Positions 1-12,154 of a stretch of 64,000 nt of DNA are shown here, piece by piece. The stretch comes from Primulina eburnea (taxonomy: Eukaryota > Streptophyta > Magnoliopsida > Lamiales > Gesneriaceae). The stretch spans positions 11,824,485 to 11,888,484 of the forward strand of contig NC_133102.1 in assembly GCF_022965805.1 (NCBI RefSeq), given 5' to 3'. A program made the translations under genes and the position numbers. A model generated the notes under the pieces. That model did no database searches and had not been told where the DNA came from. It saw only the letters and a program-made list of their open reading frames with translations. Every line of letters begins with the position of its first letter. Positions within the stretch are counted from its first letter, which is position 1.

Positions 1-1608
1 TGCACAACACTCTCGGCCAACACCTAAACCATACTACTTGTAACACATGGCCCCCAATTTCACTCCCTTTCGGTCCCCTCTAATCTCAGCATGTCCACCC
101 CTTTAAATCTCTTCTTATGTCCGTAAGGGAACTGCTAAGCCAATCCAAGGAGAAATGATGCTGTACGAGATTGTATGTGACTCCCGATCGCTAACACAAT
201 TTCTTCCCATCAATCTACATCTCCAAGATCCGAACTCCTCCCTCATCCAGATGCCTATGATCCACTCCTAACATCATACCAGTCATGACAAAGGCTGAGA
301 CAAGGCTGGGTTTTCCCATGCACAGCAGCAGCCCTTGCCCGACAGACTCGAACCACCCAAGTCCCAAACTCTCGGTTCTTCACTCATAAACGTCCAGCAC
401 ATTTTCTAAACCTCATGACAACAACTTGGCACCACCAACAGCTTCTAGATAATAAAGAATCACAGCCCCTTGCAACAAATTTTGAAAAACGTGAGTATCA
501 TGCATGCTAATAGCCAAGTTTCATGAAAGCTTAACCGAAAACGTAGTTACGGAATAGATCGAGTGATGAACATGCATAAAATTGAATTTTCAATGTATAT
601 AGGACGTGAATGATGAGAAATAAGAGATATAAGCGTGCCTTATGATGAATGATCTGGGATAAAAAATCGATGAATCACGGCCGAAGTGGTGAGCTTCTTG
701 CTTGAGGGAGAAACGGTGACACCGAAGTTTTAGTGGCAGCAATTCACGAGGAGATTTCTGGTAGGAAGAGGGTGTCGGCTGTGGTGGGATTTAGGTTTAG
801 GTTAATCAGCACCATAGGTAGTAATTAAATAGATAAATAATAGATAATGATGGGCTTTAAAATAACAATTAAAAGTTTACAAGCTAATTAAGCCCAATAA
901 GCTTAAAAGCAGATCCATTAAATCCAAACACACTCCCGAAAAATATTCTGTGTTGAAAAATTTTTGAAAATATTAGCCGAACCATTAAAAAGTCCCCCGA
1001 TTGGATAAAATTTGCGTACAGTTAAAAATTAAAAACATGCGGGTAAAATTACCCAAAAATTTCTATTTTTGAAAAAAATGCACTTTAAATCGCTTCGATG
1101 TAATTTATAAAAATAAATCGTATAATAAAATAATTTTCCTGAAAATTCTCCGGTCTCCGATCATCGTTCGAATGTGAAATGAACATAGAAATCCTGATGC
1201 ATGAACTTTTAAAATTTCATGAATTAAATCCTATCATGCATGAATTATGCATAAAATGCATAAAAATAATTAAACATAAATTAATGAAAAGAACATGTAT
1301 TTTAAGCTTTAAAACAATTTAATAAAATACCGACAAAATTTAATAACTTGCATGCACGCCAACTTTTTAAAATATATTTACTAATATTCTAAATTACCAC
1401 TTCTTAAATAAGTCTTTATTAACTTATCTCAATACTCTATCTCCAGTCCGGCCTCACTTATTTAACTGAAAAGATGACAATTAAACTACTGCGTAAAATA
1501 AATAAATTTAAAGAAAAGAATTTAAATACTCATACAATAAAAATCATTTTAATTTTAAATACTAGAATTATGCATGGCTTATACGCAATCCAATTTACAG
1601 GTTCTACA
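1..1608 (-). mobile_element. LTR of a large gypsy family (family B), left part cut by window edge
   Basis: Read on the minus strand, the sequence starts at 1608 with TGTAGAACCTG. It shares long blocks with 25812-28083, for example the stretch around 935-1020 (tgttgaaaaatttttgaaa, then ttagccgaacc) and the 'gtgtcggctgt' segment near 770. No polypurine tract lies next to 1608, so this is a 5' LTR or a solo LTR. Its other end is outside the window, so no TSD can be tested. It lies in the 3' internal region of the Tat-like element to its right. Confidence 0.6.
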
Positions 1609-2991
1609 AATTACACTTGTGATTACATGACACACTAATTGAATTTTTGGATTTTGGATGATTCAAGAGATTGAATCACGCCTAAAATTGATTGAGATAA
1701 ACTGTAGTTGTAGCTAAAGGATTTGAGCATGAAGTAGTTTTGTATCATATTTTAAGACATCATATATGCACTTTAAGTTATGATTATATGAATTAACTGT
1801 GAATTGGCAAGATGTGAGCTCATGAAAAAAAACAATTTAGAACTTTTCTGATTATCATCGAGACGAAATAAGGAGGAAAATGACTCAGGGAGGATTTAGA
1901 CGATCCTTGGACCGTTTGAGCCGACCCAATGCATCATTCATATCCCTAGTATCCCCTGTTGAGCCTAATGAATTGAATGGAGTGTGTCAAAGGCATACAA
2001 TTGGCCACCATTCATATTTATTCAAAATCTCACATCAACTACCCAATTTAGAACATACATTATTCATTTACCTTAATTTTGAGAGAAATAAAACCCTTTA
2101 GCACTTTAAAATTTTCAATAACTCTCATGTACTGACAATATAGATAAGAAAAATTAAAGGAGTTTGTAAAAAAAACATGAAGAAAGGGTAGTGGATTGGT
2201 GAAAAAAAATATGATGTTAAAATAAAGAAGGATGAATGAATTTTGTATGATGTGGTGATTGAAATAAATATAAGAGAATGTGTTGAGGGTTTTAAAAAAA
2301 TGAAGAAGAAAAAAATACTGGAGGAAGATTAAAAAAAGGTTGGAAGCAGTCAAAGCTGGAGTATTGTGAAAACAAAACAAGCTGAATGAAAGAAAAAAAG
2401 ATGGGGGAAGATGAATGAAAGTAGAAGGAAGATGAAAAAGTAAGATGTAGGATGATGAAATTCAATAAGGTGAGGAAGATAAGAGATGAATGAGTATCCT
2501 GTATGATTAAATTGTTTATTTTTTCTCATTTTAAATCTCCCTACCTTTATTGTTGCAGTGAGTCGTGACCTACCATTATAAGTTTGAAAAGACCTATTAA
2601 CCGGGTCATATCCCTCCAACATTTAGTGAAGAAAATTATGAAAGATAAGCTTACGGAGAGTTTTGTAAAAAAAAAAATTCAGAAAATATGAGTACTCATT
2701 GAACTAAAACACCTTGAGGAATATGTGTTTTGAATTTCACATTACACACTTCTCATTATTTTGATATTTTCTAGTGAATACTTGAATTTTGAAGTTGCAA
2801 CGAAAGTGAATTTTATGATTTTTGAAATGTGTTTTTTTGATTGAGTGTGACAGAATTTAATGGGTAAAAAGTGTTGATTGTGTCATTTTTTTAGAGATCA
2901 TTTAATATTCATATCCTATAATTTATTCTATGATTTTTTCGAGGACGAACAAAGGCTATGTGTGTGGGCTTCGGGGGATAGATTTCTTGAT
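1609..2991 (+). mobile_element. 3' internal, non-coding part of a Tat/Athila-like gypsy element
   Basis: I see no credible gene here. The stretch holds purine-rich sequence at 2150-2480 and ends at 2936-2979 with the layout typical of Tat/Athila elements: a 'tcgaggacgaac' box, a G-rich polypurine tract, then an LTR opening with tgataagtcc. Short ORFs on both strands (1880-2101, 2060-2622) lack recognisable domains. The assignment rests on the 3' end signature and is moderately sure. Confidence 0.5.
2962..2979 (+). other. Polypurine tract of the Tat/Athila-like element
   Basis: G-rich tract (tgtgggcttcgggggata) 12-30 bases before the LTR start, preceded by the 'gaggacgaac' box that commonly precedes the PPT in Tat/Athila elements. 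Confidence 0.5.
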
Positions 2992-3100
2992 TGATAAGTC
3001 CAAATCTTGTCGAATTTAGGCATTTCATTTTCGTGCTTATCTTGATTTTTCATTCCTTATTTTGTGCTTATTTGATTTAATTTGATACTATTTGTAGGCT
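2992..3100 (+). mobile_element. Start of the 3' LTR of the Tat/Athila-like element, interrupted at 3101
   Basis: Begins with tgataagtcc directly after the PPT region and is cut at 3101 by the LTR of copia element S1. The five bases before the break (aggct, 3096-3100) should be the TSD of S1; its second copy is beyond the window. Confidence 0.5.
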
Positions 3101-4099
3101 TGTTAGGATCAGAAAAGAGTTTAAAGGGGGAAAGGATGAATAAACCCTTTCAAAATATTTGATATTAAAATTTGTTTTCAATCGTTTTTAGGTGGTTGAA
3201 AGTTTTTGTCGAACGGTTAGAAATATGAACAACTTGAAAAGTGCTGAAAACGGTTCAAAATTTCTAATGATAGCTTCAACCGGTTAGCTGGCTTGTTAAC
3301 AAAAAATGGTTTGAAATTTACATCCTCGCGGAAAGTAAAGAAATATGATTTTTATGGATGTTCGGAAATAAAACTCTTACGTCACCCCTGCTTCATTTTC
3401 AGGAAGGATTCCACTAAAAGACTTTGGTTTTACAAACTTATTGCAGCAACCCGCTCCAATCAGGACTTATCACATTGCCTGTTTTGGAACTCTTAGCGAT
3501 TACTTTACACTTCTGGATATTTAAGAACCTTTGGTTTACCTGACAACACAATCAATCAAATAACCAAATGTACTAATATAAATAAAACAATATGTTTTAA
3601 GTTTCATGAAGATGATCCTTGATGATCAGATATCTTTCTGTTGAATGCGTGCTTGATGAGCGATGAAGTGTATGAACTTTAGGTGCACTCAAAATCTTGA
3701 AGTGTGCAAGCTTAATGATGTTTCAATTGCGCGGTTGAAGAGCTTTTAATATCTTAATTGATCTCCCTCTCTGTTGTATACTTCAAGTATTCTTTTATAA
3801 GCTATCATTCAAATAGTCGAGAAATATGTGTAACACAAACCTGTAGCTTTGAAATGATATGTCACTATCAGCTGCATAACATTAAATATTTTTCAGTACA
3901 CATTTAATGTTCTCTTTGATTGTGCAGCTTTGAATCTTGTTCCTTTAAAGAGTTGCTGCTGAGCATGCTTTTGTAGTAACTGTTAGCTCCATCAGAATCT
4001 GTAAGATATTTAAGCAATATTTCCATTTTGGGATAGCGACATAAATGAAGATATTTATTGGAACTAGTGCAGGACATGGTTGACTTGTAGCAATGCGAA
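3101..4099 (-). repeat. S1 3' LTR, left segment
   Basis: Homologous to 63502-64000 over the window-limited overlap, with small indels such as a stretch near 3345-3400 that is shorter in the right copy. Continues at 39312 after the G1 insertion. Confidence 0.8.
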
Positions 4100-4860
4100 T
4101 GAAACGTCTACAGTCGTTTTCTTAAAAAGAACTATAAATTTTTTTAACCTCCCATAAATCGGCCGATACACACATATATATATATATATTTATAAAATAT
4201 TTTGAACCATTTAAAAATGAAACAACCAATTTTATTTTAAAACCAAAAGAAATAGTTCAAAACATAAAAACGTCAATCGTTTGCATATCCTAACTTAGCA
4301 AAATTGCTAAAACTATCAACCTCTCAAAATTCACTCAAAATCATAATAAAAGTGTTGGAACTTTTCAAGTTCGCAATCTTGATTTTGATGTTAACAAAAC
4401 TTGTTATTGTGTTTCTAACATATTTACTCAAGTGTGAAGTTGCAAACACAAGAAGCAAGCTGAAACTGAATTTTGCACAAACTGAATTTCTGGCGAGTTT
4501 CGGTGTTTTGAAGATATCTCTCAACTGGATGATCCAAATGACAATCCGCGAATTGGACTGATTAGAAAACTCAATTTGGAACAAATCGTACTTCACGTCA
4601 GTTGGGCAAAATCGGATGTTATCAAGGGCTAACTGATCGCTGAAGTGACGAACTGATTGCACGAAAACAGCAATCAGTTGGCTTTGAGCAGCTGTGGTAT
4701 TTTGGTCATATCTCTCAGCTCGGTTATCGAAACGAAGCGATTCAGTATGCGTTGGAAAGATAAGACAAAGATCTACAAATCATTCGTATAAGTGAAAGTC
4801 TGAATCGAAGCTTACGATGCTGATAAATGACGATGAAGCTACTGGTTCTGCACCAACTGA

Positions 4861-5016
4861 AATCAGCCTATTTCAGCAAACCAGTTGAAACTGAACTGAA
4901 CCAGACTTGCTGAACTGAACCAGCTGCTGACCTGCTGAACTGAACCAGCTGCTGACCTGCTGACTAGTTGAACTGAACGATCAGTTGAGTTGACCAGAGT
5001 TGACCAGTTGACCAGT
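4861..5016. repeat. Short-word tandem array (ctgaactgaaccag type) in the solo LTR
   Basis: Repeated words such as tgaactgaaccagctgctg occur two to three times, followed by a run of gttgaccag variants. CAGTT/AACTG words are also dense in the S2 and S4 LTRs. Confidence 0.7.
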
Positions 5017-5118
5017 CGGGAAAATTGCTGAATTTGACCGTTGCAATTCCCGAAACAGTACAGAAACTTTCCAAACGGTCATATTCTTGTGTCTAACGTA
5101 TATATCAATGTTGGGGCT

Positions 5119-5126
5119 TATAAATA
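5119..5126 (+). promoter_or_regulatory. Likely TATA box of the copia solo LTR
   Basis: tataaata in a good context (gcttataaatacaac), placed in the middle of the LTR as expected for the U3/R transition. Position only; no transcript evidence. Confidence 0.5.
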
Positions 5127-8100
5127 CAACATATTGAAGATCAAACAACAGCTTTGGAAGGGGATTCAAAGCATGTGCAGTTAGCATGAAGAAATCAGCT
5201 AGTTGAGAGCACAAGCCCTTGTGTGAGGATACATTTGAGATGCACACTGTAAATGATTAATTCCTCACACACACAATCACTCACACATATATGAGAGAGT
5301 TGAGCTTACAAGTTTAGTTGAGTGAGTCTTGCACAAAGACAATAAACTTGTGTATGTAGTCTTTGCATATGAAACATTAAACAATATGCTGATTGTGAGG
5401 TGCTGCCTACAATCTTGAGTGCTAGGAGTTCTAGTTGGGTGCTGCCCTTCCAGAATGGGTTTGTACAAGTAGTTGTATAAATCAAAGTCTTCTAGTGGAT
5501 CCTTCCCAAGGGGAAGAAGGGGTGACGTAGGAGTGTTTGAAATCTCCGAACATCCATAAACAAATTCGTGTCTATTTGTTTATTGCATTTACTTATCATT
5601 TCCATAGTTTTAAAGAAGCATTGTTGAAGCATTTTATGTGTTCTTCAAATACCAAAATATTGTATACCAAGTGTTTGATAAAATGCTTCAACCGAAAATA
5701 CTTTTACTCATTCAACTTGCATATATTTTAAATGCTTTACAAAATATTTATTCGGTTTCTACGAAGGGTTATTTCGAGTGTTTTCCGCTTGGTTTTTAAC
5801 CAAACTCGATTTAATTCATCGGTGTTCAATATTTCAAGAACCGAGCTATTTTAGCTTAACGATTATCCTTCTAAACACTCCTTAGTCATTAACCGATCCT
5901 ATCAAAAAGTCATAAGCGTATCTTTAACATAATCCTAAAAACCATAAATCATAAACATAAGATTAGTGCAGAAAACTAGCGCTGGTCCTCGGGTTATGTG
6001 TACCTTCAGTCCAGTCAGATCAACTATCAAGATCTCTATTATCATTATTATCATAATCACCTGCATCAATCACACCTAGTGAATCTAAAGACTCAACAAA
6101 CCATAATCTTGATAGCAATTAATACATATACAGATCACATGTAACAGTGAAAATACTTTTACGTTTTCATTTTTCATAACATTTTCATATTATCGTAAAC
6201 TTATTCATATTCATCATAAACATATTCGTATTCATCATATTCATATACGTATTCATTTTCTTTGAATTCAGATCTTTAATTGTGATTTCGTATTCGTATT
6301 CGTATTGCGGAGATGGATCCATCTACATGTAACCACAGTGCTTGGCGACGGAGACATCAACGACACTTTCACCCGTCAACTGAGCCTTGGCTTAGTATCA
6401 GCGTATTAGTCACAATTACTTCATTTTCTTTTACATATCCTATTTTCATCACTTGTAAAAATTAAACATGCACATAAAGTTTCTCTTTTAAACAAAGCGT
6501 GCAACATGTCTTTTAACGTTATCGTTCATCATAAAATTCCATAAACATGCAAAATAATCATATTAACATATAAAACAGCCTTCAGGACACTGTCATGACA
6601 TTTACTAATTTTCGGGTGTAAAATTACCGTTTTACACGTAGACGTACAATTTCACGTTTTTGACATTTCCTAATTCCATTGACTCTAGAATATCCCAAAT
6701 AATTATTTAAGCTTAAATTAATTTTACCACAATTTTATTTAGCGTAAATTCTATGCTTTTCAATTATTTCTTAATTATTCATTTTTAATGAGTTTTAATC
6801 CCGAATTAATTCAAATTTTAATATAAAATTATCATATTAAAAACTTGGACTTTTTTATATTATTTTAGCCCTCGTGAACCATGACTCGTCCCCCGTGAGC
6901 CATGTTTCGAATATTTTAACCATTGAAAAACCCTAAATCGAACCAACCCAAAACCCTTGAGCCCTCTTCGATTTTTACCGAGCCACGCTCGAGTCAGCCC
7001 TAGCCAACTTCGAACCACCCCTACCCTGGACCCTCGTGAACCCTTAGCACCCATAGGACCTGAACCCAAGCTCGAACTGAAGTCACAACATCATATGCAA
7101 GCTCTCGGCCAGGACTCCTCGAATCGCGCGTAGGACTCTAGTCAATTGACCAGCCCCTGAACCAGACCCTTGTGCACCCTATTAGGACCCTAAGGCATTG
7201 ACCTAGCCCAGCCCAAAGCCCCTTGGCCGAGCCTACCAACCCTCCGTGCTGCTGCACCCGTGCGCGACTTCTCTCGGCGCTTCTCGGGTGTAGTCCTAGC
7301 TTGCTAGGACTCCTCCCCAGCCATGACCCTCGAGTCCTAGCGTGGCTAGGACTCCTTCCCTGACCCAAGACAAGCCCCAGCCATGACCCAAGCCAAGCCA
7401 TGCAAACAAAACCCTTGAACCGAGCTTTTTGATCAACAAAACGTGAAGATGGTTCCAGCTTGTTTGTGTGCGTGTGCAGCGTGTTTGTGTGTGTTCTAGG
7501 ACTCTTAAAATCGTGTAAACCAATGCCCTTTCAACTCCTAATCATGTCAGCCCCTTATGTACATGTAAATCATGATTTTGGATCACAACACATGATTTAA
7601 AATTTCACACATGATGCATAAACGAAAATATTCAAAGGTGCAACTTGTTTTTCATTCAAAACATAATTAAATAAATACTATGGTGTGATGGATGAGTAAA
7701 GGGAAGAATATGACGTGCCTTTGAGTAATAACGCACGAAAACGTTGTAGCGATTAGAGGGATGGTGACGTAGAAGACCCTAGGCTGTTTTTCCTTCAAAA
7801 GCCATGGCTTTTCTACTAGAATACGTGCTTGTGTGCATGGAGGAGAAAGAGTTGAAGGGTTAAGGGGAGTGGGGCATGGGTTTTTCGGGTTATGGGGTAG
7901 TTTTTAGGCTAATAAATAATTATTTAGAACACTAACAATAGCTTAGGCCCATTAGCAAAGTTAATTAGGTCAAATAATCTGCTAAATAAAATTATTTATT
8001 GTAGAAAAGTTTGTGAAATTATTAGCCGAGTTATCAAAACGCTCTTATTTTATTGAAAAATCCAACACCGATAAAAATTACGTCCCGACGTATAAAATCA

Positions 8101-8395
8101 CCTCAAAACTTCTTATTTTCAAAAATAAGAAAAAGAAACAAAAATATTTTAAATAATTAAAAAAATTATTTAATAAAATTATTTTCATTTTTCAGCCCTC
8201 GGTTTCCGTTCCTCGATCGCAACTCGAATAACCCTTAAAATACATTTTAATGCATTTAAGTAGAAAAACTACTAAAACATTATACAAACATATCACGTAA
8301 TTAATTTAGCAATTAAAATAAATTAATTAACTATTTTTCATATTCCCTATATTTGCATACAGTTGGATTACGTCGTCTTAATTTTGGACTTTACA

Positions 8396-8411
8396 ATTCC
8401 TTCCCCCTTAA
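8396..8411 (-). other. Polypurine tract of G1
   Basis: Plus strand attccttcccccttaa directly abuts the LTR end; on the minus strand it reads as an A/G tract followed by the LTR start TGTAAAGTCC. Confidence 0.8.
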
Positions 8412-8904
8412 ATAAAATTTTGTTCTCGAAATTAGAACTTACCGAATAGCTTGATTATTGTGATAGTTAATTGATGGTATATGATATGTGATATTATGCA
8501 AGAATGATGATCAAAAGCCTAAGCCCAATTTGATAGATGTATGCTAGGATATTTTGTGTTGAATGATTGTAATAATTATCAATTTATAAGTGGGCTTGGT
8601 TTAGCTCGTTCCCACCCCATAAGATGTATCCCTATTTGACATGGATATTTATTTGTAAATATTAGTATAGTAGAAGATCAAGATTGGAAGATGGTGGGCC
8701 TTAATGATTATGAAGATCGAAGACATGTAAATATTGGAAGCTTATGTAATTATGCATTTGTATCCCATGCATTCTCTAGGATTGGACCTAGGCCCATGTT
8801 TGGCTCACACGGGTCATTAGTGTTGGGATGATTGATCATCCTTGTTAAGTTTACTGTTCATAATATATGCATGATATATTATAAATAATGAGTATGTTGT
8901 ATGA
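8412..8904 (-). other. Decayed 3' internal region of G1, no gene seen
   Basis: AT-rich, no domain recognised on either strand. The integrase catalytic core and C-terminus expected here are missing, so this is residual 3' untranslated sequence next to a deletion. Confidence 0.5.
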
Positions 8905-9290
8905 TTCCGGCAAACATACGATCAAAAAAAGTCCACAGTGATATTTTCCCATTTTCACTCGAGAATAGGAAGTGGCTTATGCTTTCACGCTGGCCTCTGA
9001 TGCTCTGTTTTGAATTGTTGACATGTCAAACACTTGGATACAAATCGTATGATATCTCTCTTCATGCCTGGCCACAAATATTACAACTGAAAATCTTTGT
9101 ACATCTTTGTACTTCCCGGATGAATGGAATATGGTGTGTCATGAGCTTCTTTCATAATGATCTCCTTCAAAGAGTCGTCACTAGGAACCCATAAATGATC
9201 TCGATAATGAATTATACCATCCACCTCAGAATATAACTTCCGGCCCTTTGCTTCATCTCTCAATCTCAACTTTTGCAATTGTTCATTAGT
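8905..9290 (-). pseudogene. G1 integrase N-terminal zinc-binding region and start of the core, truncated
   Basis: From 9278 leftward on the minus strand the frame contains GRKLYSEVDGIIHYRDHLWV, then EAHDTPYSIHPGSTKMYKDF. This is the conserved stretch holding the two His of the HHCC finger in gypsy integrases. After a frameshift come a [12 protein letters not shown] segment and two Cys of the finger, then an ENGKI-type segment that normally opens the catalytic core. The frame then dissolves near 8905. The core with its D,D,E residues and any chromodomain are absent, so the enzyme cannot be functional. It directly follows the RNase H fragment, as in a gypsy pol. Confidence 0.75.
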
Positions 9291-9293
9291 AGA

Positions 9294-11165
9294 CTATCCT
9301 TCACGGATTCTGTCTCTCACGGTCGACTGAACTGTCAAGGTGGCAAGATTAGTGGCCTTGCCTCTATCATAGACTGTAAGCTCAAACCGCTGTATCTCCG
9401 ACTGCAAAAGTTTTTGAAGTGGTAAATGAGTAATAACTGCTGCCTTTCGACTCAATGCGTCTGCCACTACATTAGATTTTCCTGGATGATAACTAATCTC
9501 ACAGTCGTAGTCTTTCACTAATTCAAGACATTGTCCCTGTCTCATATTCAATTCTTTTTGGTTGACGAAATATTTCAAACTTTTATGATCGGTGAAAATT
9601 TTGCACTTATCTCCATACAAGTAATGTCTCCAAATCTTCAATTCTAAAACTACCGCTGCAAGCTCAAGTCATGAGTAGGGTAATTTTTCTTATTAAATTT
9701 CAATTGTCTCGACACATAGGCTATAACTCGGTCATTTTGCATCAGAACTGCGACCAAACCAAGTTTATAAGCATCAGTATACAAAACATACTCTCCTTGC
9801 CCTGATGACATAGATAACACTGGCGCTGTAATAAAGTCTTGCTTCAACTTGTCAAAACTGTCTTGGCACTCAGATCCTTATATAAACTTTGCATTCTTCT
9901 TTGTCAAGGAGGTCAAAGGTACTGAAATAGATGAGAATCCTTGAATAAACTTACGATAATAGCCAGCTAGTTCCAAGAAACTACGAAGCTCGATTACGCT
10001 CTTCGGTACTGGCCACTCTCTCACTGCTTCAACTTTACTCGGATCAACTTCCACTCCATCTCTAGAAGTGATGTGGCCTAAAAATGCCACTCTCTCAAGC
10101 CAAAACTCTCACTTGCTGAATTTTGCAAACAACTTCCTATCTTGCAGTACTTGCAGTGCTTAGGGGTGAGAAGAAATACCGAAATACAGAAAAATCGTAC
10201 CGAAAAAGTAGTTATACCGAAAATTTCGTTACGGTATCATACCGTACCGAAATTTTCAGTATCGGTATCGGTACGGAATATTTTTTTTCGATATTACCGA
10301 AATACCGAAAATAATTTATTATTATTTTTTTTAAAATTGAAGTTTGGTATATCGAAAACATTTTCGGTATACCGACATTTTTTTGTATACATACAAAATT
10401 TTCGGTGTCGGTACGGTATCGGTATGAACTTTTTTCATACCGAATGTGCGGTATCGGTATGGAAAAATTCCATACCGATATTTTCGGTAAGGTATACGGT
10501 ACCATAGTTCGGTACGGTATACCCACATCTAGCAGTGCTGTCCTCAAATGCTTACTGTGTCCTCTATGCTCTTGGAGTATATCAAAATATCATCAATGAA
10601 CACAAGCTCGAATTGATCTTGATACGGCTGAAATACACGATTTATGAGATCCATGAAAATTGCTGGCTGCATTGGTCAGACCGAATGGAATGACCATAAC
10701 TTCATAATGCCCAAAACCAGTTTTGAACGATGTCTTATGAACATCGGTCTCTTTCACTTTCAACTGATGGTATCCAGAACGAAGATCAATCTTCGAGAAT
10801 ATCGATGCTCCTTGCAACTAATCAAATAACTCTTCAATTCTTTGCAGTGGATACTTGTTCTTGATGGTAACTCTATTCAGCTCTCGATAGTCAATACAGA
10901 GTCGTATTCTACCATCCTTCTTCTTTACAAATAATACTGGTGCGCCCCACAGAGAGTGACTAGGGCGAATAAAACCCTTGTCTAGAAATTATTGGATTTG
11001 ATCTTTTAATTCTTTCATTTCAGCTGATGCTAGACGATATGGTGCTTTAGAAATAGGTAATGTGCCCTGCATCAAATCAATAGAAAATTCCACCTCACGG
11101 TCGGGTGGGATGCCAGAAATGTCCTCGGGAAAGACACAAGGAAAGTTTCTGACAATATCAAAATC
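9294..11165 (-). pseudogene. G1 reverse transcriptase and RNase H, broken by stops and a MITE
   Basis: The RT begins near 11165 with a FPCVFPEDI-like segment. Conserved gypsy RT stretches follow: [20 protein letters not shown] near 10900, [15 protein letters not shown] near 10800, and the catalytic FIDD (plus strand 10589-10600, variant of YxDD). A 371-bp MITE (10161-10531) lies just downstream of the active site. RT thumb and connection follow (FLGHITSRDGVEVDPSKVEA near 10070). RNase H shows LYTDAYKLGL near 9780 (usual TDAS altered to TDAY), then [10 protein letters not shown] near 9590 and [12 protein letters not shown] near 9455. Several stops and frameshifts break the frame. Its upstream continuation (protease, gag) lies at 33901-36176, on the other side of solo LTR A. 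Confidence 0.85.
10161..10531. mobile_element. hAT-type MITE in the G1 RT gene
   Basis: 371 bp flanked by perfect 8-bp repeats gcagtgct (10153-10160 and 10532-10539). Ends are taggggtgag and the inverse of tagatgtggg, short hAT-like inverted repeats. The interior is packed with ACCGAAA, TTTCGGTA and CGGTACGG words in both orientations. Removing the element restores the RT reading around TALQVLQ. ORFs inside it are low-complexity artefacts. Confidence 0.9.
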
Positions 11166-11522
11166 TTCTATGAAACGACCACTATTTTTTCCCTAATATC
11201 TAACCATAAATTCTAAATTACTAATAAAATAATTTAAAATAATCATGACTCATAATAATTTAACATATGAAATATTAAGTGCAGAAAATAAATCCTAAAT
11301 CATCGACTCACCAAAACTTCCTAATCGACCTTTAAAAATATCAACTAACAATAAAAATAAAACATAAAAATATCTCTAATAAAACTCATTAACATAAATT
11401 CTTAAATTATAAATCTATCTAGCTAGTGCGGAAACATAAAGGCCCTCGGGTGTGTACTGCTGCACCCGATCCACTCAAGCATCAGCGCCTCCATAAATCA
11501 TCAAATCCTGCATCATACAAAC

Positions 11523-12154
11523 TAGGGGAGTCAAAATCCGACATGACCCACCAACTCGACACGGTTCAACCCGAAAAAAATTAGGTTTGAGTTTGGGGTT
11601 TTCGGGTTTGGGTCAGATCGGGTTGGATCCAATAAAAATGATCGGGATGGGTTAGGTTTGGGTCAACCTGGGTTTAACTCGAAATATTTATATTTTTAAA
11701 AAATATAATTAATAAATACTGCCTACTATTTTTATATATTGCATGTTTTAAAAATATTTATTTTATATTTATATATAAATTTTCATTATTTAATATTTAT
11801 TTTGAACATTTTTTAATTTATAAACAATTGTTTAATTGACTTAGTAAATACACGTTATTTTTTTAAATTAGACTTTCTAATTTAAATCATATATATGAGG
11901 GAGATTTTATTATTATGTGTTTAAATTAAAATATTGGTATTATTTTTTTGAATTTTATTTTATTTTATTTTTAAAAAAATATAAAAAATTCAAAATCAGG
12001 TTATACGGGTTAATCGGGTTGTTTCGGGTTCAGGTTCGGGTTGAGAGTTTTTGGGTTGGCTCGGGTTCGGGTTGGAAAATTTTTGAATAGTACTATTATT
12101 CCACCCGACCCGACCCAACCCAACCCACCCAACCCACCATAATTGACACCACTA
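11523..12154. mobile_element. hAT-type MITE in LTR A
   Basis: 632 bp flanked by perfect 8-bp repeats atacaaac (11515-11522 and 12155-12162). Ends are taggggagtcaaaat and the inverse of tagtggtgtcaatta. The empty site is visible in the related LTR near 52858-52866 (catacaaatctagtgag). Both ends carry clusters of GGGTT/GGGTC words (and CCCAACCC on the other side) around an AT-rich core. Confidence 0.9.

Larger units (their letters stand above)
4353..5904 (+). mobile_element. Copia solo LTR (same superfamily of LTRs as S4)
   Basis: Opens with tgttggaacttttcaagtt, ends with gatcctatca, and is flanked by perfect 5-bp repeats aaaag (4348-4352 and 5905-5909). The G1 5' LTR shows the empty site at about 36715 with a single aaaag. 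The opening matches the minus-strand start of the S4 LTRs (61207 leftward), so it belongs to a related family. No internal region remains, so it is a recombination product. Confidence 0.9.
4100..8395 (-). repeat. G1 3' LTR, with a nested copia solo LTR
   Basis: Plus-strand ends are tgaaacgtctac (4100) and gactttaca (8395). Without the 1552-bp insertion and its extra TSD copy it is about 2.74 kb, close to the 2838-bp partner at 36469-39306. Shared landmarks include the segments near 6350 and 37190, 6870 and 37740, and 7440 and 38340. Confidence 0.85.

Noticed and set aside
2350..2622. 90-codon minus-strand ORF with TATIKVGRFKMRK
   Set aside because: First half looks protein-like, but it becomes a Phe/Leu-rich read-through of purine-rich DNA and has no recognisable domain; kept only as part of the Tat-like interior.
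6860..7523. Minus-strand ORFs with WLG/GLG repeats
   Set aside because: Part of the G1 LTR; the sister LTR (37740-38420) has different frames and stops.
10123..10599. Overlapping ORFs on both strands rich in Tyr/Arg (RYRYR words)
   Set aside because: They arise from the ACCGAAA/CGGTA word array of a MITE with a perfect 8-bp TSD; no coding signal.
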